A DNA stretch of 64,000 nt from Janthinobacterium sp. CG3 (lineage in GTDB: Bacteria; Pseudomonadota; Gammaproteobacteria; Burkholderiales; Burkholderiaceae_D), in NCBI RefSeq assembly GCF_000344615.1, contig NZ_KB467824.1, positions 1,452,592 to 1,516,591 on the forward strand, read 5' to 3'. The translations under genes were made by a program, and so were the position numbers. Of the stretch, positions 29,001 through 39,170 are shown one piece after another; the first letter of the stretch is position 1, and each line of letters starts with the position of its first letter. The notes under the pieces are model-generated. The model ran no database searches, was not told the origin of the DNA, and was given only the letters and a program-made list of their open reading frames with translations.

Positions 29001-32000
29001 TTAGCCCACCCACTTGCGGGCGTTGCGGAACATGCGCATCCACGGCGAATCCTCGCCCCACGATTCCGGGTGCCACGATTGCTGCACGCTGCGGAACACG
29101 CGCTCGGCGTGCGGCATCAGCACGGTGAAGCGGCCGTCCGGCGTGGTCACCGAGGTCAGGCCGTCCGGCGAGCCGTTCGGGTTGTACGGATACGCTTCGG
29201 TGGCATGGCCACGGTTGTCGACGAAACGCATGGCCTTCGTCACGTCGCCGATGTTGCCGGTCTGCGAGAAGTCGGCGTACCCTTCGCCGTGGGCGATGGC
29301 AATCGCCGTCTGCGTGCCGGCCATGCCCTGGAAGAAAATCGACGGCGAATCCAGCACTTCGACCATGGCGAAACGGCCTTCGAATTTTTCCGACTTGTTG
29401 CGCGTGAACTTGGGCCAGGCGTGCGCGCCGGGGATGATAGCCTTCAGGTTGCTCATCATCTGGCAGCCGTTGCAGATACCCAGGCCGAAGCTGTCGCTGC
29501 GCGAGAAGAAGCGCGCGAACTGCTCGGCCAGGCTGGCGTTGAATAGAATTGTCTTGGCCCAGCCCTCGCCGGCGCCCAGCACGTCGCCGTACGAGAAGCC
29601 GCCGACGGCGATGACGCCCTGGAAGTCGTCGAGGCGGACGCGGCCGGCGATCAGGTCGCTCATGTGCACGTCGACGGCGCTAAAGCCGGCCTGGTGCATC
29701 ACGTACGCCGTTTCAATATGCGAGTTCACGCCCTGCTCGCGCAGGATGGCCACGCGCGGGCGCACGCCGGTGGCGATGAACGGCGCGGCGACGTTTTCCG
29801 CCGGGTCGAAAGTGAGCACCGGCGTCATGCCCGGGTCGGCCAGGTCGAACGCGCGGTCGTATTCGGCGTCGGCGCAGGCCGGGTTGTCGCGCAGGCGGGC
29901 GATGCGCCAGCTGGTTTCGCTCCACAGGCGTTGCAGCGCGGAACGCGGGTGCGAGTAGATCAGCTTGGCGTCGCGGGTGAATTCAATCACGTCGCGCTCG
30001 TTCGGCTTGCCGATGATGTGGCTGCAGGCGCCCAGGTCGAAGCCGCGCAAGACGTCCATGACCAGCGATTTCTCGTCGGCGCGCACTTGGATGACGGCGC
30101 CCAGTTCTTCGTTGAACAGCGCGCGCAGGGTCAGTTCGTTGCGCCGCTCGGCCACCTGGCCGGCCCAGTTCTTGGCGTCGCCCCAGTCGCTGGCGTGCTC
30201 GCCTTCCAAGGTCAGCATGTCGAGGTTGATCGACAGGCCGCTGTGGCCGGCGAAGGCCATTTCGGCCAGCGTGGCGAACAGGCCGCCGTCGGAACGGTCG
30301 TGGTAGGCCAGCAGCTTGCCGTCGCTATTGAGTTGCTGGATTGCCGCGAAGAAGCCCTTCAGGTCGGCGGCGCTGTCGACGTCCGGCGTCTCGTTGCCGA
30401 GTTGGCCGGTCACTTGCGCCAGCGCCGAGGCGCCCAGGCGGTTCTTGCCGCGGCCCAGGTCGATGACGATGATGGCGCTGTCGCCGGCGTCGGTCTTGAT
30501 TTGCGGCGTCAGCGATTTGCGCACGTCGGTCACCGGCGCGAACGCCGAGACGATCAGCGACACCGGCGACACCACGGCCTTGCTTTCCTCGTCGTCGCGC
30601 CAGGTGGTGCGCATCGACAGCGAATCCTTGCCGACCGGGATGCTGATGCCCAGCGCCGGGCACAGTTCCATGCCGATCGCCTTGACGGTGTCGTACAGCG
30701 CCGCGTCCTGGCCCGGCTGGCCGCAGGCGGCCATCCAGTTGGCCGACAGTTTCAGATCCGAAATGTCGCCGATCGCCGCGGCGGCGATGTTGGTGATCGC
30801 CTCGCCGACGGCCATGCGGCCCGACGCCGGCGCGTCGATGACGGCCAGCGGCGTGCGCTCGCCCATGGCCATCGCTTCGCCCAGGTAGCCTTCAAAACTC
30901 ATCGCCGTGACGGCGCAGTCGGCCACCGGCACTTGCCACGGGCCGACCATCTGGTCGCGCACGGTCATGCCGCCCACCGAGCGGTCGCCAATGGTGATCA
31001 GGAAGGACTTGTCGGCCACCGTCGGCAGCAGCAGCACGCGCTGCGCCACGTCGGCCAGGTCCAGGCCGGTCAAGTCGATGGCCGGGAACGCGTGGTGGAC
31101 GTGGTGCACGTCGCGCAACATCTTCGGCGGTTTGCCCAGCAGTACGTCCATCGGCATGTCGACCGGCTCGTTGCCCAGGTCGGTGTCGATCAGCTTCAGC
31201 TGGCGCTCTTCGGTGGCGACGCCGACGGCGGCGAACAGGCAGCGTTCGCGCTCGCACAGGGCCTTGAACAGCGGCAGGCTCTCCGGCGCGATCGCCAGCA
31301 CGTAGCGTTCCTGCGATTCATTGCTCCAGATTTCCTTCGGCGCCATGCCGCTTTCTTCCAGCGGGATCTTGCGCAGGTCGAAAATCGCGCCGCGCTTGGC
31401 GTCGTTGGTGATTTCCGGGAAGGCGTTCGAGAGGCCGCCGGCGCCCACGTCGTGGATCGAAATGATCGGGTTGTCGGCGCCCATCTGCCAGCAGGCGTTG
31501 ATGACTTCCTGCGCGCGCCGCTCCATTTCCGGGTTGCCGCGCTGGACCGAGTCGAAGTCCAGGTCGGCGGTGTTGGTGCCGGTGGCCATCGACGAGGCGG
31601 CGCTGCCGCCCATGCCGATGCGCATGCCCGGACCGCCCAGTTGCACCAGCAGGCTGCCGACCGGGATGTCGTTCTTGTGGGTGTGCTGGGCCGAAATGTT
31701 GCCGATGCCGCCGGCAATCATGATCGGCTTGTGGTAGCCGTACACGGTGTCGCTGGCGCCGGCGAACTGGCGGCCGATGTTTTGCTCGTAGGTGCGGAAA
31801 TAGCCGCCCAGCACCGGACGGCCGAATTCGTTGGAGAACGCGGCGCCGCCCAGCGGGCCTTCGATCATGATCTGCAAGGCCGAGGCGATGCGGTCCGGCT
31901 TGCCGTAGCGCACCGAGGTGTCGCGGCCGGCTTGCGGCGCGGTCACGCTGGCGGCGTTTTCCCATGGCTGGACGGCGCCCGGCAGCATCAGGTTGGAGAC

Positions 32001-33053
32001 GGTGAAACCGGTCAGACCGGCCTTCGGCTTGGCGCCGCGGCCGGTCGCGCCCTCGTCGCGGATTTCGCCGCCGGCGCCGGTGGAGGCGCCCGGGAACGGC
32101 GAAATCGCGGTCGGGTGGTTATGCGTCTCGACCTTCATCAAGGTGTGCGTCAGTTCGGTCGAGGCCGCGTATTCGTGGCCGCCGGCCTCGCCGCGCGGGT
32201 AGAAGCGCGACACGCTCGCCCCTTCCATGATCGACGAGTTGTCGCTGTAGGCGACGACGGTGCCCTTCGGCTGCAATTCGTGGGTGTTCTTGATCATGCC
32301 GAACAGCGACTTCGGCTGCGCCACGCCGTCGATGGTCCAGTCGGCGTTGAAGATCTTGTGGCGGCAATGCTCGCTGTTGGCCTGCGCGAACATCATCAGC
32401 TCGACGTCGGTCGGGTTGCGCTTGGCCTTGGTGAAGGCGGCGTCGAGGTAGTCGATCTCGTCGTCCGACATGGCCAGGCCGAGCTCGGTGTTGGCTTTTT
32501 CCAGCGCGGCCTTGCCGGCGCCGAGCACGTCGATCGATTCCAGCGGGCGCGCTGCGAGCGTGCGGAACAGATTGGCCGCCTCGTCCGGATGGCGCAGCAC
32601 CGATTCGGTCATGCGGTCGTGCAGCAGCGCGGCGACGTCCTGCGCCTGGCTGTCCGACAGCTTCTTGGCGGCGCCGATGCTGCTGCCCAAAATGCCCGAT
32701 TTCAGGTTGACGCGATAGGCGACGCCGCGCTCGACGCGCTTGATGTGCGCCATGCCGCAGTTGTGCGCGATGTCGGTGGCCTTCGAGGCCCACGGCGAAA
32801 TCGTGCCGAAGCGCGGGATCACGAAGAACTCTTCGCACACGCCGTCGGCGTGCTCGGCCTCGGCCGGCGAGCCGTAGGTCAGCAGCGCCCCGAGGCGGCT
32901 GCTGTCGTCGGCCGACAGGGGCGCGGCGGCATCGATGAAATGGACATAGCGCGCCTGCACCGACGTAATGGCGGGCCACACGGCCTGCAATTGGGTTAAC
33001 AGGCGTTGGCTACGGAATACGGACAGGGCATTGGAACCCGGCAGAATCAACAT
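29001..33053 (-). CDS. purL: Phosphoribosylformylglycinamidine synthase (single-chain)
   Basis: This 1350-residue enzyme carries out the fourth step of de novo purine synthesis, converting FGAR to FGAM with glutamine and ATP. It is the long single-chain form of beta- and gammaproteobacteria. The N-terminal PurS-like part comes first, then the synthetase halves ([34 protein letters not shown]). The C-terminal glutaminase has the nucleophile Cys in [11 protein letters not shown] and the closing His/Glu in [14 protein letters not shown]. The ATG at 33053 starts [11 protein letters not shown]. It diverges from the response-regulator gene. The long antisense frame across it is a codon-bias shadow. 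Confidence 0.97.
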   Translation of the reverse strand: MLILPGSNALSVFRSQRLLTQLQAVWPAITSVQARYVHFIDAAAPLSADDSSRLGALLTYGSPAEAEHADGVCEEFFVIPRFGTISPWASKATDIAHNCGMAHIKRVERGVAYRVNLKSGILGSSIGAAKKLSDSQAQDVAALLHDRMTESVLRHPDEAANLFRTLAARPLESIDVLGAGKAALEKANTELGLAMSDDEIDYLDAAFTKAKRNPTDVELMMFAQANSEHCRHKIFNADWTIDGVAQPKSLFGMIKNTHELQPKGTVVAYSDNSSIMEGASVSRFYPRGEAGGHEYAASTELTHTLMKVETHNHPTAISPFPGASTGAGGEIRDEGATGRGAKPKAGLTGFTVSNLMLPGAVQPWENAASVTAPQAGRDTSVRYGKPDRIASALQIMIEGPLGGAAFSNEFGRPVLGGYFRTYEQNIGRQFAGASDTVYGYHKPIMIAGGIGNISAQHTHKNDIPVGSLLVQLGGPGMRIGMGGSAASSMATGTNTADLDFDSVQRGNPEMERRAQEVINACWQMGADNPIISIHDVGAGGLSNAFPEITNDAKRGAIFDLRKIPLEESGMAPKEIWSNESQERYVLAIAPESLPLFKALCERERCLFAAVGVATEERQLKLIDTDLGNEPVDMPMDVLLGKPPKMLRDVHHVHHAFPAIDLTGLDLADVAQRVLLLPTVADKSFLITIGDRSVGGMTVRDQMVGPWQVPVADCAVTAMSFEGYLGEAMAMGERTPLAVIDAPASGRMAVGEAITNIAAAAIGDISDLKLSANWMAACGQPGQDAALYDTVKAIGMELCPALGISIPVGKDSLSMRTTWRDDEESKAVVSPVSLIVSAFAPVTDVRKSLTPQIKTDAGDSAIIVIDLGRGKNRLGASALAQVTGQLGNETPDVDSAADLKGFFAAIQQLNSDGKLLAYHDRSDGGLFATLAEMAFAGHSGLSINLDMLTLEGEHASDWGDAKNWAGQVAERRNELTLRALFNEELGAVIQVRADEKSLVMDVLRGFDLGACSHIIGKPNERDVIEFTRDAKLIYSHPRSALQRLWSETSWRIARLRDNPACADAEYDRAFDLADPGMTPVLTFDPAENVAAPFIATGVRPRVAILREQGVNSHIETAYVMHQAGFSAVDVHMSDLIAGRVRLDDFQGVIAVGGFSYGDVLGAGEGWAKTILFNASLAEQFARFFSRSDSFGLGICNGCQMMSNLKAIIPGAHAWPKFTRNKSEKFEGRFAMVEVLDSPSIFFQGMAGTQTAIAIAHGEGYADFSQTGNIGDVTKAMRFVDNRGHATEAYPYNPNGSPDGLTSVTTPDGRFTVLMPHAERVFRSVQQSWHPESWGEDSPWMRMFRNARKWVG

Positions 33054-33362
33054 GGTTGGAAGGTGGTTGATGCAGCGTGGCTGCGGGTTAAAGGTAGGTG
33101 TGGCACGAGACGGTGGAGCTGGAATTCCTTTGCGCGCATTATACCCGTTTCGCCCCCCCGTTAGCAGGTCGGCGGCGCCCTATCCGGGGCTTGATCTGCG
33201 TTCAAAGCAACATTATTTGCTTTGTTTGGCGGAAATCGGCATCGGCACCGCCAAAATGGTGCGTTTTTTGGCATCTTTGCAGTATCCTCGTTGGACAATG
33301 CCCGCCTAGCGCCCCGACCGAGCCGGCTCGCAGATTCCACAGAGAACCACGAGAGATGCACG
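33054..33362. other. Intergenic region between purL and the response-regulator gene
   Basis: About 310 bp separate the two divergent starts. A TATAAT on the minus strand at 33143-33138 is a good -10 candidate for purL and would give a leader of roughly 75 bases, though the -35 is weak. A run of seven C lies at 33152-33158. No conserved purine riboswitch pattern or clear operator was seen. No small gene can be supported. Confidence 0.4.
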
Positions 33363-34988
33363 ATGAAAGAATATAGCGACTTATCGGTTCTAATCGTCGA
33401 CCCCAACCCCAGCATGCGGGGCAATCTGCACAACATGCTGAACCAGTCGTCGATCACCAAAATCGACTACGCGGTCAGCGCCGGCACGGCCATCCGCCAG
33501 CTCGGCAAGAAATCCTTCGACATCATCCTGTGCGAATACGACCTGGGCACCGGCAGCGACGGCCAGGACGGCCAGCAACTGCTGGAAGACCTGCGCCACC
33601 ACAAACTGATCGGCATGTGGACCATTTTCATCATGCTGACCTCGGAAGGCGTCTACGGCAAGGTGATGAGCGCGGCCGAGCTGACGCCGACCGACTACAT
33701 CTTAAAACCCTTCACCGTCGACGTGCTGAGCGGGCGCATCGGCCGCGCCATCGACCGCCGCGCGATCTTCCTGCCGGTTTACCAGTTGATCGGCCAGGGC
33801 AATCTGCGCGAGGCGATCAAGGCTTGCGGCGCCGCCGAAAGCAAGCACATGCGCCACGCCGGCGACTTCTTGCGCCTGCGCGCCGAACTGCACCTGGACC
33901 TGGGCGAGCTGGACCTGGCCGAACAACTCTACCAGGAGGCGCTGGCGCTGAAACCGCTGGATTGGGCCAACCTCGGCCTGGCCAGGACCCTGTTCGGGCA
34001 GCAGCGCTACGATGACGCGCACGAGGCGCTGCTGAAACTGATCGAGCAGAATCCGCGCCTGATGTCGGCCTACGACCTGCTGGCCAAGACCCAGCAGGCG
34101 CTGGGCCAGGCGGCGCAGGCGAAGAAAACGCTGGAAGACGCGGTGGCGCTGTCACCGCACATGGTGCGCCGCCTGCGCCACCTGGGCGAGGTGGCGCTGA
34201 CGGCGGACGACATCGTCGCCGCCGAGCGCGCCTTCAAGCAAGTCGTGGCGAAGGCCAAGTATTCCGAATTCCGCGACCCGGAGGACCACGTCAACCTGGT
34301 CAAGGCGTTGGTTAAAAAGGGCGACGGCGGCCAGGCCAGCGGCGTGGTGCGCGACCTCGAACGCTCGATGCGCGGCAGCCCCAACGTCGAAGCCTGCCGG
34401 GCCATTTCGGCGGCGCTGGTGCAGGAACTGGCCGGCAACGTCAGCGCCGCCGCCAACGAACTGAATTTGGCGGTGACGGCGCTGGCCGCCAGCAAGGGCT
34501 TGTCGACCCAGTTGAAAATCGGCCTGGTGCACAGCTGCCTGAACAACAAACTCGACAAGGCCGCCTCCGACGTCATGCTCGGCCTGATGAACGACCCGGA
34601 CAGCGACGTGACGATGGAACAGGCGATCGACGAATTCGAGAAGGCCGGCCGGCACGACATGGCGCAAAGCGTCGGCGCCCATATCAGCCAGCAGGTCGAG
34701 GAACTGATGAGCGACGCGGCCGACCAGGCCAGCCACGGCGAGCTGAAGGCGGCGGTGCTGGCGCTGCGCCAGGCGCTGCGACGCACCCCGAGCAATCTGC
34801 AATTGCTGCAGCAGTCGGTGGAAGCGATCCTGCGCCAGCTCAACACGCTGGGTTGGGAACCGCCGCTGGCCGAGCAGGCCCAGCACCAGATGCACAGCAT
34901 CCGCAAGCTCGACGCCAGTCACCCGATGCTGGCCTCGCTGCACGACCAGTACGCGGCGACCCAGCGCAAATACGGTATCGCCAACTAG
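33363..34988 (+). CDS. Response regulator with C-terminal TPR-like repeats
   Basis: The protein has 541 residues. Residues 5-130 form a receiver domain. VLIVDPNPSMRG carries the acidic-pocket Asp, ILCEYDLGTG holds the likely phospho-acceptor Asp, and the conserved Lys is in YILKPFTVD. The rest is helical, with repeats of TPR type (HLDLGELDLAEQLYQEALAL; YDDAHEALLKLIEQNPRLMS; AYDLLAKTQQALGQAAQAKK). No DNA-binding or enzymatic output domain is present, so it probably acts by protein contact. No sensor kinase gene is adjacent. Such REC-TPR proteins are found near motility or stress systems in betaproteobacteria, but nothing here fixes the role. The stop is TAG. Confidence 0.88.
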   Translation: MKEYSDLSVLIVDPNPSMRGNLHNMLNQSSITKIDYAVSAGTAIRQLGKKSFDIILCEYDLGTGSDGQDGQQLLEDLRHHKLIGMWTIFIMLTSEGVYGKVMSAAELTPTDYILKPFTVDVLSGRIGRAIDRRAIFLPVYQLIGQGNLREAIKACGAAESKHMRHAGDFLRLRAELHLDLGELDLAEQLYQEALALKPLDWANLGLARTLFGQQRYDDAHEALLKLIEQNPRLMSAYDLLAKTQQALGQAAQAKKTLEDAVALSPHMVRRLRHLGEVALTADDIVAAERAFKQVVAKAKYSEFRDPEDHVNLVKALVKKGDGGQASGVVRDLERSMRGSPNVEACRAISAALVQELAGNVSAAANELNLAVTALAASKGLSTQLKIGLVHSCLNNKLDKAASDVMLGLMNDPDSDVTMEQAIDEFEKAGRHDMAQSVGAHISQQVEELMSDAADQASHGELKAAVLALRQALRRTPSNLQLLQQSVEAILRQLNTLGWEPPLAEQAQHQMHSIRKLDASHPMLASLHDQYAATQRKYGIAN

Positions 34989-34994
34989 CGTGGC

Positions 34995-35027
34995 GTAGGT
35001 CGGATGCGCGGGACGCGTAATCCGACC
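34995..35027. repeat. REP-like palindrome (copy 1)
   Basis: GTAGGTCGGAT at 34995-35005 pairs with ATCCGACC at 35020-35027 around a GC-rich loop. The same head GTAGGTCGG recurs at 37992 and 40454. The element lies just downstream of the response-regulator stop. Confidence 0.7.
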
Positions 35028-35224
35028 GACGAAAACCGCGCCAACTTTACCGATCGTCCCGTCAATTGATCGCGCGCAAGCCCAACGCGCGTCCCCCTCC
35101 CTCCCCCCGGAACGTTCTAGCCGCGAAGGCAGTCCTAATAAACAGACCAGCACCGCCACCCGGCTGGTGCTTACTTTGCACTCGCGCGCCCGCAGACGAC
35201 GACTGCAATCCTACAGGGGGCAAC

Positions 35225-37660
35225 ATGAAAGAGAAACAAGCCAAAGAACCCGCGTCCATGAACGGCGGTTCGGCTTCCCAACACAACACGCGGAGCGAAC
35301 CCGATTCCCGCGCCGGTCCGCGCGCGCGCGACACCGAGAAGGCCGCCGCATATACGATGCCGAACGACGCCGCCGCCGACCTGTCCGGCCTCGACGAGCG
35401 CGGCATGCCCGGCCTGACCGGCTCGGCTGGCTTGGCGGGCCGCGGCGCCCGCGACGCGATGCCCGATGGCGCCATGGTCGACCTATCGGCCGCCGGCAAA
35501 GCCACCGACATGCCCGGCGCCGACATGGGCGCCGGCGGCGGCAATTTCGGCGGCGGCGGCGGTAACGGTGGCGGTAGCGGTGGCGGTGGCGCCTATCGGC
35601 CGCCGCCGGTGCGCAAGTGCGGCACGATGGACGTCCACCGCCGCCTGTTATCGACGCTGCCCTCCTACGCCCGCATCCGCGCCGAGATAGAAAACCACGC
35701 ACGCCTGTATGAACTCGGCGCCGGCGCCACCGAACGCAGCGGCGTGACGCGCATTCCCGTGGTGGTGCACGTGGTGTGGAACAGCGCCGCCCAGAACGTC
35801 AGCGACGCCCAGATCGCCAGCCAGATGGACGTGCTCAACCGCGACTTCCGCCGCACCAACCCGGACGCCAACTCGACGCCGGCGCCCTACCTGCCGCTGG
35901 CCACCGACTCGCGCATCGAATTTTTCCTCGCCAACACCGACCCCAACGGCGCGCCTAGCGGCGGCGTCGAACGGCGCCAAACCAGCGTCGCGGCGTTCCT
36001 TGACGACGACGCCGTCAAATCCTTCGCCACCGGTGGCCTGAACGCCTGGCCGCAGGAACGCTACCTGAACATGTGGGTGTGTCCGCTCGGCGGCGGCCTG
36101 CTCGGCTACGCCCAGTTTCCCGGCGGCCCCGGCGCCACCGACGGCGTCGTGATCCAGCAATCGGCGTTCGGCACCACCGGCACGGCGGCGCCGCCGTTCA
36201 ACCTGGGCCGCACCGCCACGCACGAAATTGGCCACTGGCTGAACCTGAACCACATCTGGGGCGACGACGGCACCGGCTGCAGCGGCACCGACAACGTCGC
36301 CGACACGCCCAACCAGGCCGGCTACAACACCGGCGCGCCGAGTTTTCCGCACGTTAGTTGCGGCAACGCCCCGCACGGCGACATGTTCATGAACTATATG
36401 GACTACACCGACGACCGCGCCATGTTCATGTTCACCGCCGGCCAAGTGGCGCGCATGCAAGCCTGCCTCGACGGCGTACGCGGCACCCTCGGCGCCGGCG
36501 CCGGCATGATACGGCCGAGTTCGTCGCCGGTGGTGGCGTGGGAGGCGAACCGGATCGACACCTTCGTGCTCGGCACCGACCGCGCGCTGTACCACAAATG
36601 GTGGGACGGCGGCGCCTGGGGTCCGGCGACGACCGGCTACGACTACATGGGCGGCGTCTGCACCAGCGTGCCGCAAGCGGTGGCCTGGGGCCCGAACCGC
36701 CTCGACGTCTTCGTCACCGGCACCGACAGCGCGCTGTACCATAAATGGTGGGACGGCGGCGCGTGGGGGCCGGCGCCGACCGGCTACGAATACATGGGCG
36801 GCGTCTGCCTGGGCGAACCGCGCGTCGTCTCGTGGGGCGCCAACCGGCTCGACGTCTTCGTCATCGGCAGCAACCACGCGCTGTATCACAAATGGTGGGA
36901 CGGCGCCAATTGGGGGCCGTCGCTGACCGACTACGCATACATGGGCGGCGTCTGCCTGGGACAACCCGAAGTCGTCTCGTGGGGCGCGAACCGGCTCGAC
37001 GTCTTCGTCATCGGCGCCGACCGCGCGCTGTACCATAAATGGTGGGATGGCGCCAATTGGGGGCCGTCGCTGGAAGGCTACGAACGCCTGGGCGGCGTCT
37101 GCACCTGCGCGCCGCGCGCGGTGGCATGGGGGCCGAACCGCCTCGACGTCTTCGTCACCGGCACCGACGGCGCGCTGTACCACAAGTGGTGGGACGGCGC
37201 GAACTGGGGTCCGTCGCCGGAAGGCTTCGAGTACATGGGCGGCGTCTGCGTCGGCCAGCCGGAAGCGGTATCGTGGGGCGCGAACCGGCTCGACCTGTTC
37301 GTCATCGGCACCGACAGCGCGCTCTACCATAAATGGTGGGATGGCGGCGCATGGGGGCCGGCGCTGACCGGCTACGAGTACATGGGCGGCATTATCACCT
37401 CGGCGCCGCGGGTGGTGGCGTGGGGCGCGAACCGCCTGGACGTCTTCGCCACCGGCACCGATAGCGCGCTTTACCACAAGTGGTGGGATGGCGGGGCTTG
37501 GGGGCCGTCGCTCACCGGCTACGAGTACATGGGCGGCATCATCACCGCGTTCCGGCAAGCCCCCCGCGTCCAGCAAGAGGCGCCCGCGCAGCAAGCCGTG
37601 GCGCCGACACACGCGGTTCAACGCGAGCAGCGGGCGCCGGGCGCCGGCATGCTAGCATGA
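35225..37660 (+). CDS. M43-like zinc metalloprotease with a seven-repeat beta-propeller (PLL-lectin type)
   Basis: The protein has 811 residues. Residues 1-100 are Ala/Gly/Asp-rich with no Sec signal, followed by a Gly-rich linker (about 101-124). The protease domain, about 140-425, has [14 protein letters not shown] (zinc His at 333, catalytic Glu 334), disulfide-type Cys residues, and the Met-turn [11 protein letters not shown]; this layout is that of M43 pappalysin-like proteases. Residues 438-780 are seven tandem 49-residue repeats with [19 protein letters not shown] and [13 protein letters not shown], matching PLL-type seven-bladed sugar-binding propellers. It may cleave surface glycoproteins, but the export route is unclear. 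AGGGGG precedes the ATG at 35225. A small gene is coupled to its stop. Confidence 0.88.
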   Translation: MKEKQAKEPASMNGGSASQHNTRSEPDSRAGPRARDTEKAAAYTMPNDAAADLSGLDERGMPGLTGSAGLAGRGARDAMPDGAMVDLSAAGKATDMPGADMGAGGGNFGGGGGNGGGSGGGGAYRPPPVRKCGTMDVHRRLLSTLPSYARIRAEIENHARLYELGAGATERSGVTRIPVVVHVVWNSAAQNVSDAQIASQMDVLNRDFRRTNPDANSTPAPYLPLATDSRIEFFLANTDPNGAPSGGVERRQTSVAAFLDDDAVKSFATGGLNAWPQERYLNMWVCPLGGGLLGYAQFPGGPGATDGVVIQQSAFGTTGTAAPPFNLGRTATHEIGHWLNLNHIWGDDGTGCSGTDNVADTPNQAGYNTGAPSFPHVSCGNAPHGDMFMNYMDYTDDRAMFMFTAGQVARMQACLDGVRGTLGAGAGMIRPSSSPVVAWEANRIDTFVLGTDRALYHKWWDGGAWGPATTGYDYMGGVCTSVPQAVAWGPNRLDVFVTGTDSALYHKWWDGGAWGPAPTGYEYMGGVCLGEPRVVSWGANRLDVFVIGSNHALYHKWWDGANWGPSLTDYAYMGGVCLGQPEVVSWGANRLDVFVIGADRALYHKWWDGANWGPSLEGYERLGGVCTCAPRAVAWGPNRLDVFVTGTDGALYHKWWDGANWGPSPEGFEYMGGVCVGQPEAVSWGANRLDLFVIGTDSALYHKWWDGGAWGPALTGYEYMGGIITSAPRVVAWGANRLDVFATGTDSALYHKWWDGGAWGPSLTGYEYMGGIITAFRQAPRVQQEAPAQQAVAPTHAVQREQRAPGAGMLA
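36536..37564 (+). repeat. Seven tandem 147-bp coding repeats
   Basis: Units begin at 36536, 36683, 36830, 36977, 37124, 37271 and 37418, with an exact 147-bp period and no indels. Each encodes one 49-residue propeller blade. DNA identity is high in the ALYHKWWDG part. Such repeats are prone to recombination that adds or removes whole blades. Confidence 0.9.
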
Positions 37661-37670
37661 GGACATGCAG

Positions 37671-37988
37671 ATGAACCAAGACAGCGCAGCGCCCAGCGGC
37701 AGTTGGACCCATTCGTTCGAGGAGGACGAAGGCGGCGTTCATCTATACCGGCCGACCCGGTCGTTCCCGTTCCCGCCCAGCAGGCGCGGGCGCGAAACGC
37801 TGGAATTCGGCGCCGCCGGCCGGATGCTCACCGGCGTCCCCGGCCCGGACGACCGGCGCGTTCTGACCGACGCCGGCCTGACCCCGCTGGGCATGAACCG
37901 CTTCCGCCTGGAGGGCGGGATCATGCCGGGCAAGGTCATTGAAATCGTCGAAGCCCAGCCGGATCGACTCAAGGTCAAATACCTTTAA
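37671..37988 (+). CDS. Small protein coupled to the propeller metalloprotease
   Basis: This is a protein of 105 residues that I do not recognise by name. It begins MNQDSAAPSGSWTHSFEEDE, then GGVHLYRPTRSFPFPPSRRG, a Gly/Arg-rich middle, and ends EAQPDRLKVKYL. It has no signal peptide or membrane segment. The Shine-Dalgarno AGGA (37660-37663) overlaps the end of the protease gene and lies seven bases before the ATG at 37671, so translation is coupled. A role as inhibitor, chaperone or secretion partner of the protease is inference from this arrangement only. An ATG at 37665 is too close to the ribosome site. Confidence 0.7.
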   Translation: MNQDSAAPSGSWTHSFEEDEGGVHLYRPTRSFPFPPSRRGRETLEFGAAGRMLTGVPGPDDRRVLTDAGLTPLGMNRFRLEGGIMPGKVIEIVEAQPDRLKVKYL

Positions 37989-37991
37989 GCT

Positions 37992-38030
37992 GTAGGTCGG
38001 GTTGGCGCGCAAAGCGCGCGTAACCCGACC
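37992..38030. repeat. REP-like palindrome (copy 2)
   Basis: GGTCGGGTT at 37995-38003 pairs with AACCCGACC at 38022-38030, and an inner GCGCGC pair extends the stem. It follows the small protein gene directly. Confidence 0.75.
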
Positions 38031-38110
38031 GGCGTCGGCGGCGGACAGGCGTCGAATGACGCACGCTACCCCACCCCGGATTCTCCCTACGGGATGCTAT
38101 CCCGCGGCAC

Positions 38111-38485
38111 TCACACCACCATCCCCGCGTGCGCGGCGACCACCTGCAGAACCCCGTCTGCCGAACGCGCCCACATGCGCGTAAAGCGGAAGTCGCCATT
38201 GGCCGGCTGGCCGGCATAGGTGCCGGACACCTTCATCCGCACCGACACCACCGCAACCCCGCCATGCAACTGCACATGCTGCTCCGACGGCGTCAGCTCG
38301 TGCAGCTTGAGCAAACCGGATTCATGGGCGGCGAGATCCTCGCCTTTCCCAAGCAACTGGCCCAGGTGGTTAGTAAAAAGCAAGCCCGGCGCCAGCAAGG
38401 CATCCAAGGCAACGATATCCGACGCCAGCATGGCCAGGCGCAACCACTCCTCGACGTCCAGAATCTGATCATTTACCGTCATCAT
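38111..38485 (-). CDS. NTF2-like (DUF4440-type) protein
   Basis: The protein has 124 residues: an N-terminal helix pair (DQILDVEEWLRLAMLASDIV, ALDALLAPGLLFTNHLGQLL) and then beta strands (HVQLHGGVAVVSVRMKVSGT, FRFTRMWARSADGVLQVVAA), the cone-shaped SnoaL/NTF2 fold of DUF4440 proteins. Members bind small molecules or act as isomerase-like enzymes; the ligand here is unknown. Its 5' end overlaps the last 17 bases of the HD gene upstream on the same strand, so the two were probably translated together. Confidence 0.82.
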   Translation of the reverse strand: MMTVNDQILDVEEWLRLAMLASDIVALDALLAPGLLFTNHLGQLLGKGEDLAAHESGLLKLHELTPSEQHVQLHGGVAVVSVRMKVSGTYAGQPANGDFRFTRMWARSADGVLQVVAAHAGMVV

Positions 38486-39089
38486 TATCCACCTTACATT
38501 GAGCCTGCGAAACCGTCCGGCCGAAATGCGACGCCACCCAATCCCTGGCGACCAGCCACAGCGCCGGTGCGCCCCGTTCGATCACCGGCCCGTATCGCTC
38601 CAGCACCTGCTGATACTGCACGCCGCTCTCGGCCCAGGTACCGCCATCGGTAAACACATTGATCAACAGCGGCTGAAAGCGGTCCAACGCCTTGGCGAAC
38701 TGCGCGTCGCCGGTCTCGCCCGCCTCGAATTCCCACCACAGGCTCTGCAATTGCTCGCACTGCCCGGCGGGAAGCAAGCCGAAGATGCGATCCGCGGCCA
38801 GCTTTTCGCGCGCCTCCTAGCTACCGTCCAGCACGCCATGAATCGGCGTATCGCCGGCATCGACTTCAACTATATCGTGCAGCAACAGCATCTTCACCAC
38901 GCGGCCGACGTCGACATGCGCGGCGGCGTGCTCCTCCAGCACCCAGGCATACAGCGCCAGATGCCACGAGTGCTCGGCCGAGTTTTCTTTCCTGCTCCGG
39001 TCGAGCAGCGGCGACTGCCGCACGACACTTTTCAGCCGATCAATCTCACGCAAAAAACTCAGTTGCTGAACCAGTCTATGTGATTCCAC
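38469..39089 (-). pseudogene. HD-domain hydrolase (YfbR-like), interrupted by an in-frame TAG
   Basis: One frame of 207 codons runs from a GTG at 39089 (AAGGA seven bases upstream) to a TGA at 38469-38471. It is closed once by TAG at 38817-38819. The N-terminal part has the metal-binding set of HD phosphohydrolases (ENSAEHSWHLALYAW, LLLHDIVEVDAGDTPIHG). The segment after the stop, EAREKLAADRIFGLLP, is the expected continuation of YfbR/YGK1-like 5'-nucleotidase proteins, which usually have Gln or a similar residue at the interrupted site. A single CAG-to-TAG transition would explain it. The short product keeps most HD ligands but loses half the fold, so activity is doubtful. Confidence 0.8.
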
Positions 39090-39170
39090 ACGCCATCCTT
39101 AGCAATATTGTCAAATAGTTACAACGCTCACATGCCTGGGGCCGGTCCCGCTAAAAGAAGGGCGTCGGCG

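Noticed and set aside
29664..32999. Very long antisense frame of about 1100 codons across purL
   Set aside because: It is a codon-bias shadow: the peptide is rich in Arg, Gly, Ala and His with no domain, while purL on the other strand is conserved throughout.
36536..37564. Tandem repeats as a CRISPR array
   Set aside because: The 147-bp units are fully coding, have no unique spacers, and give regular propeller blades.
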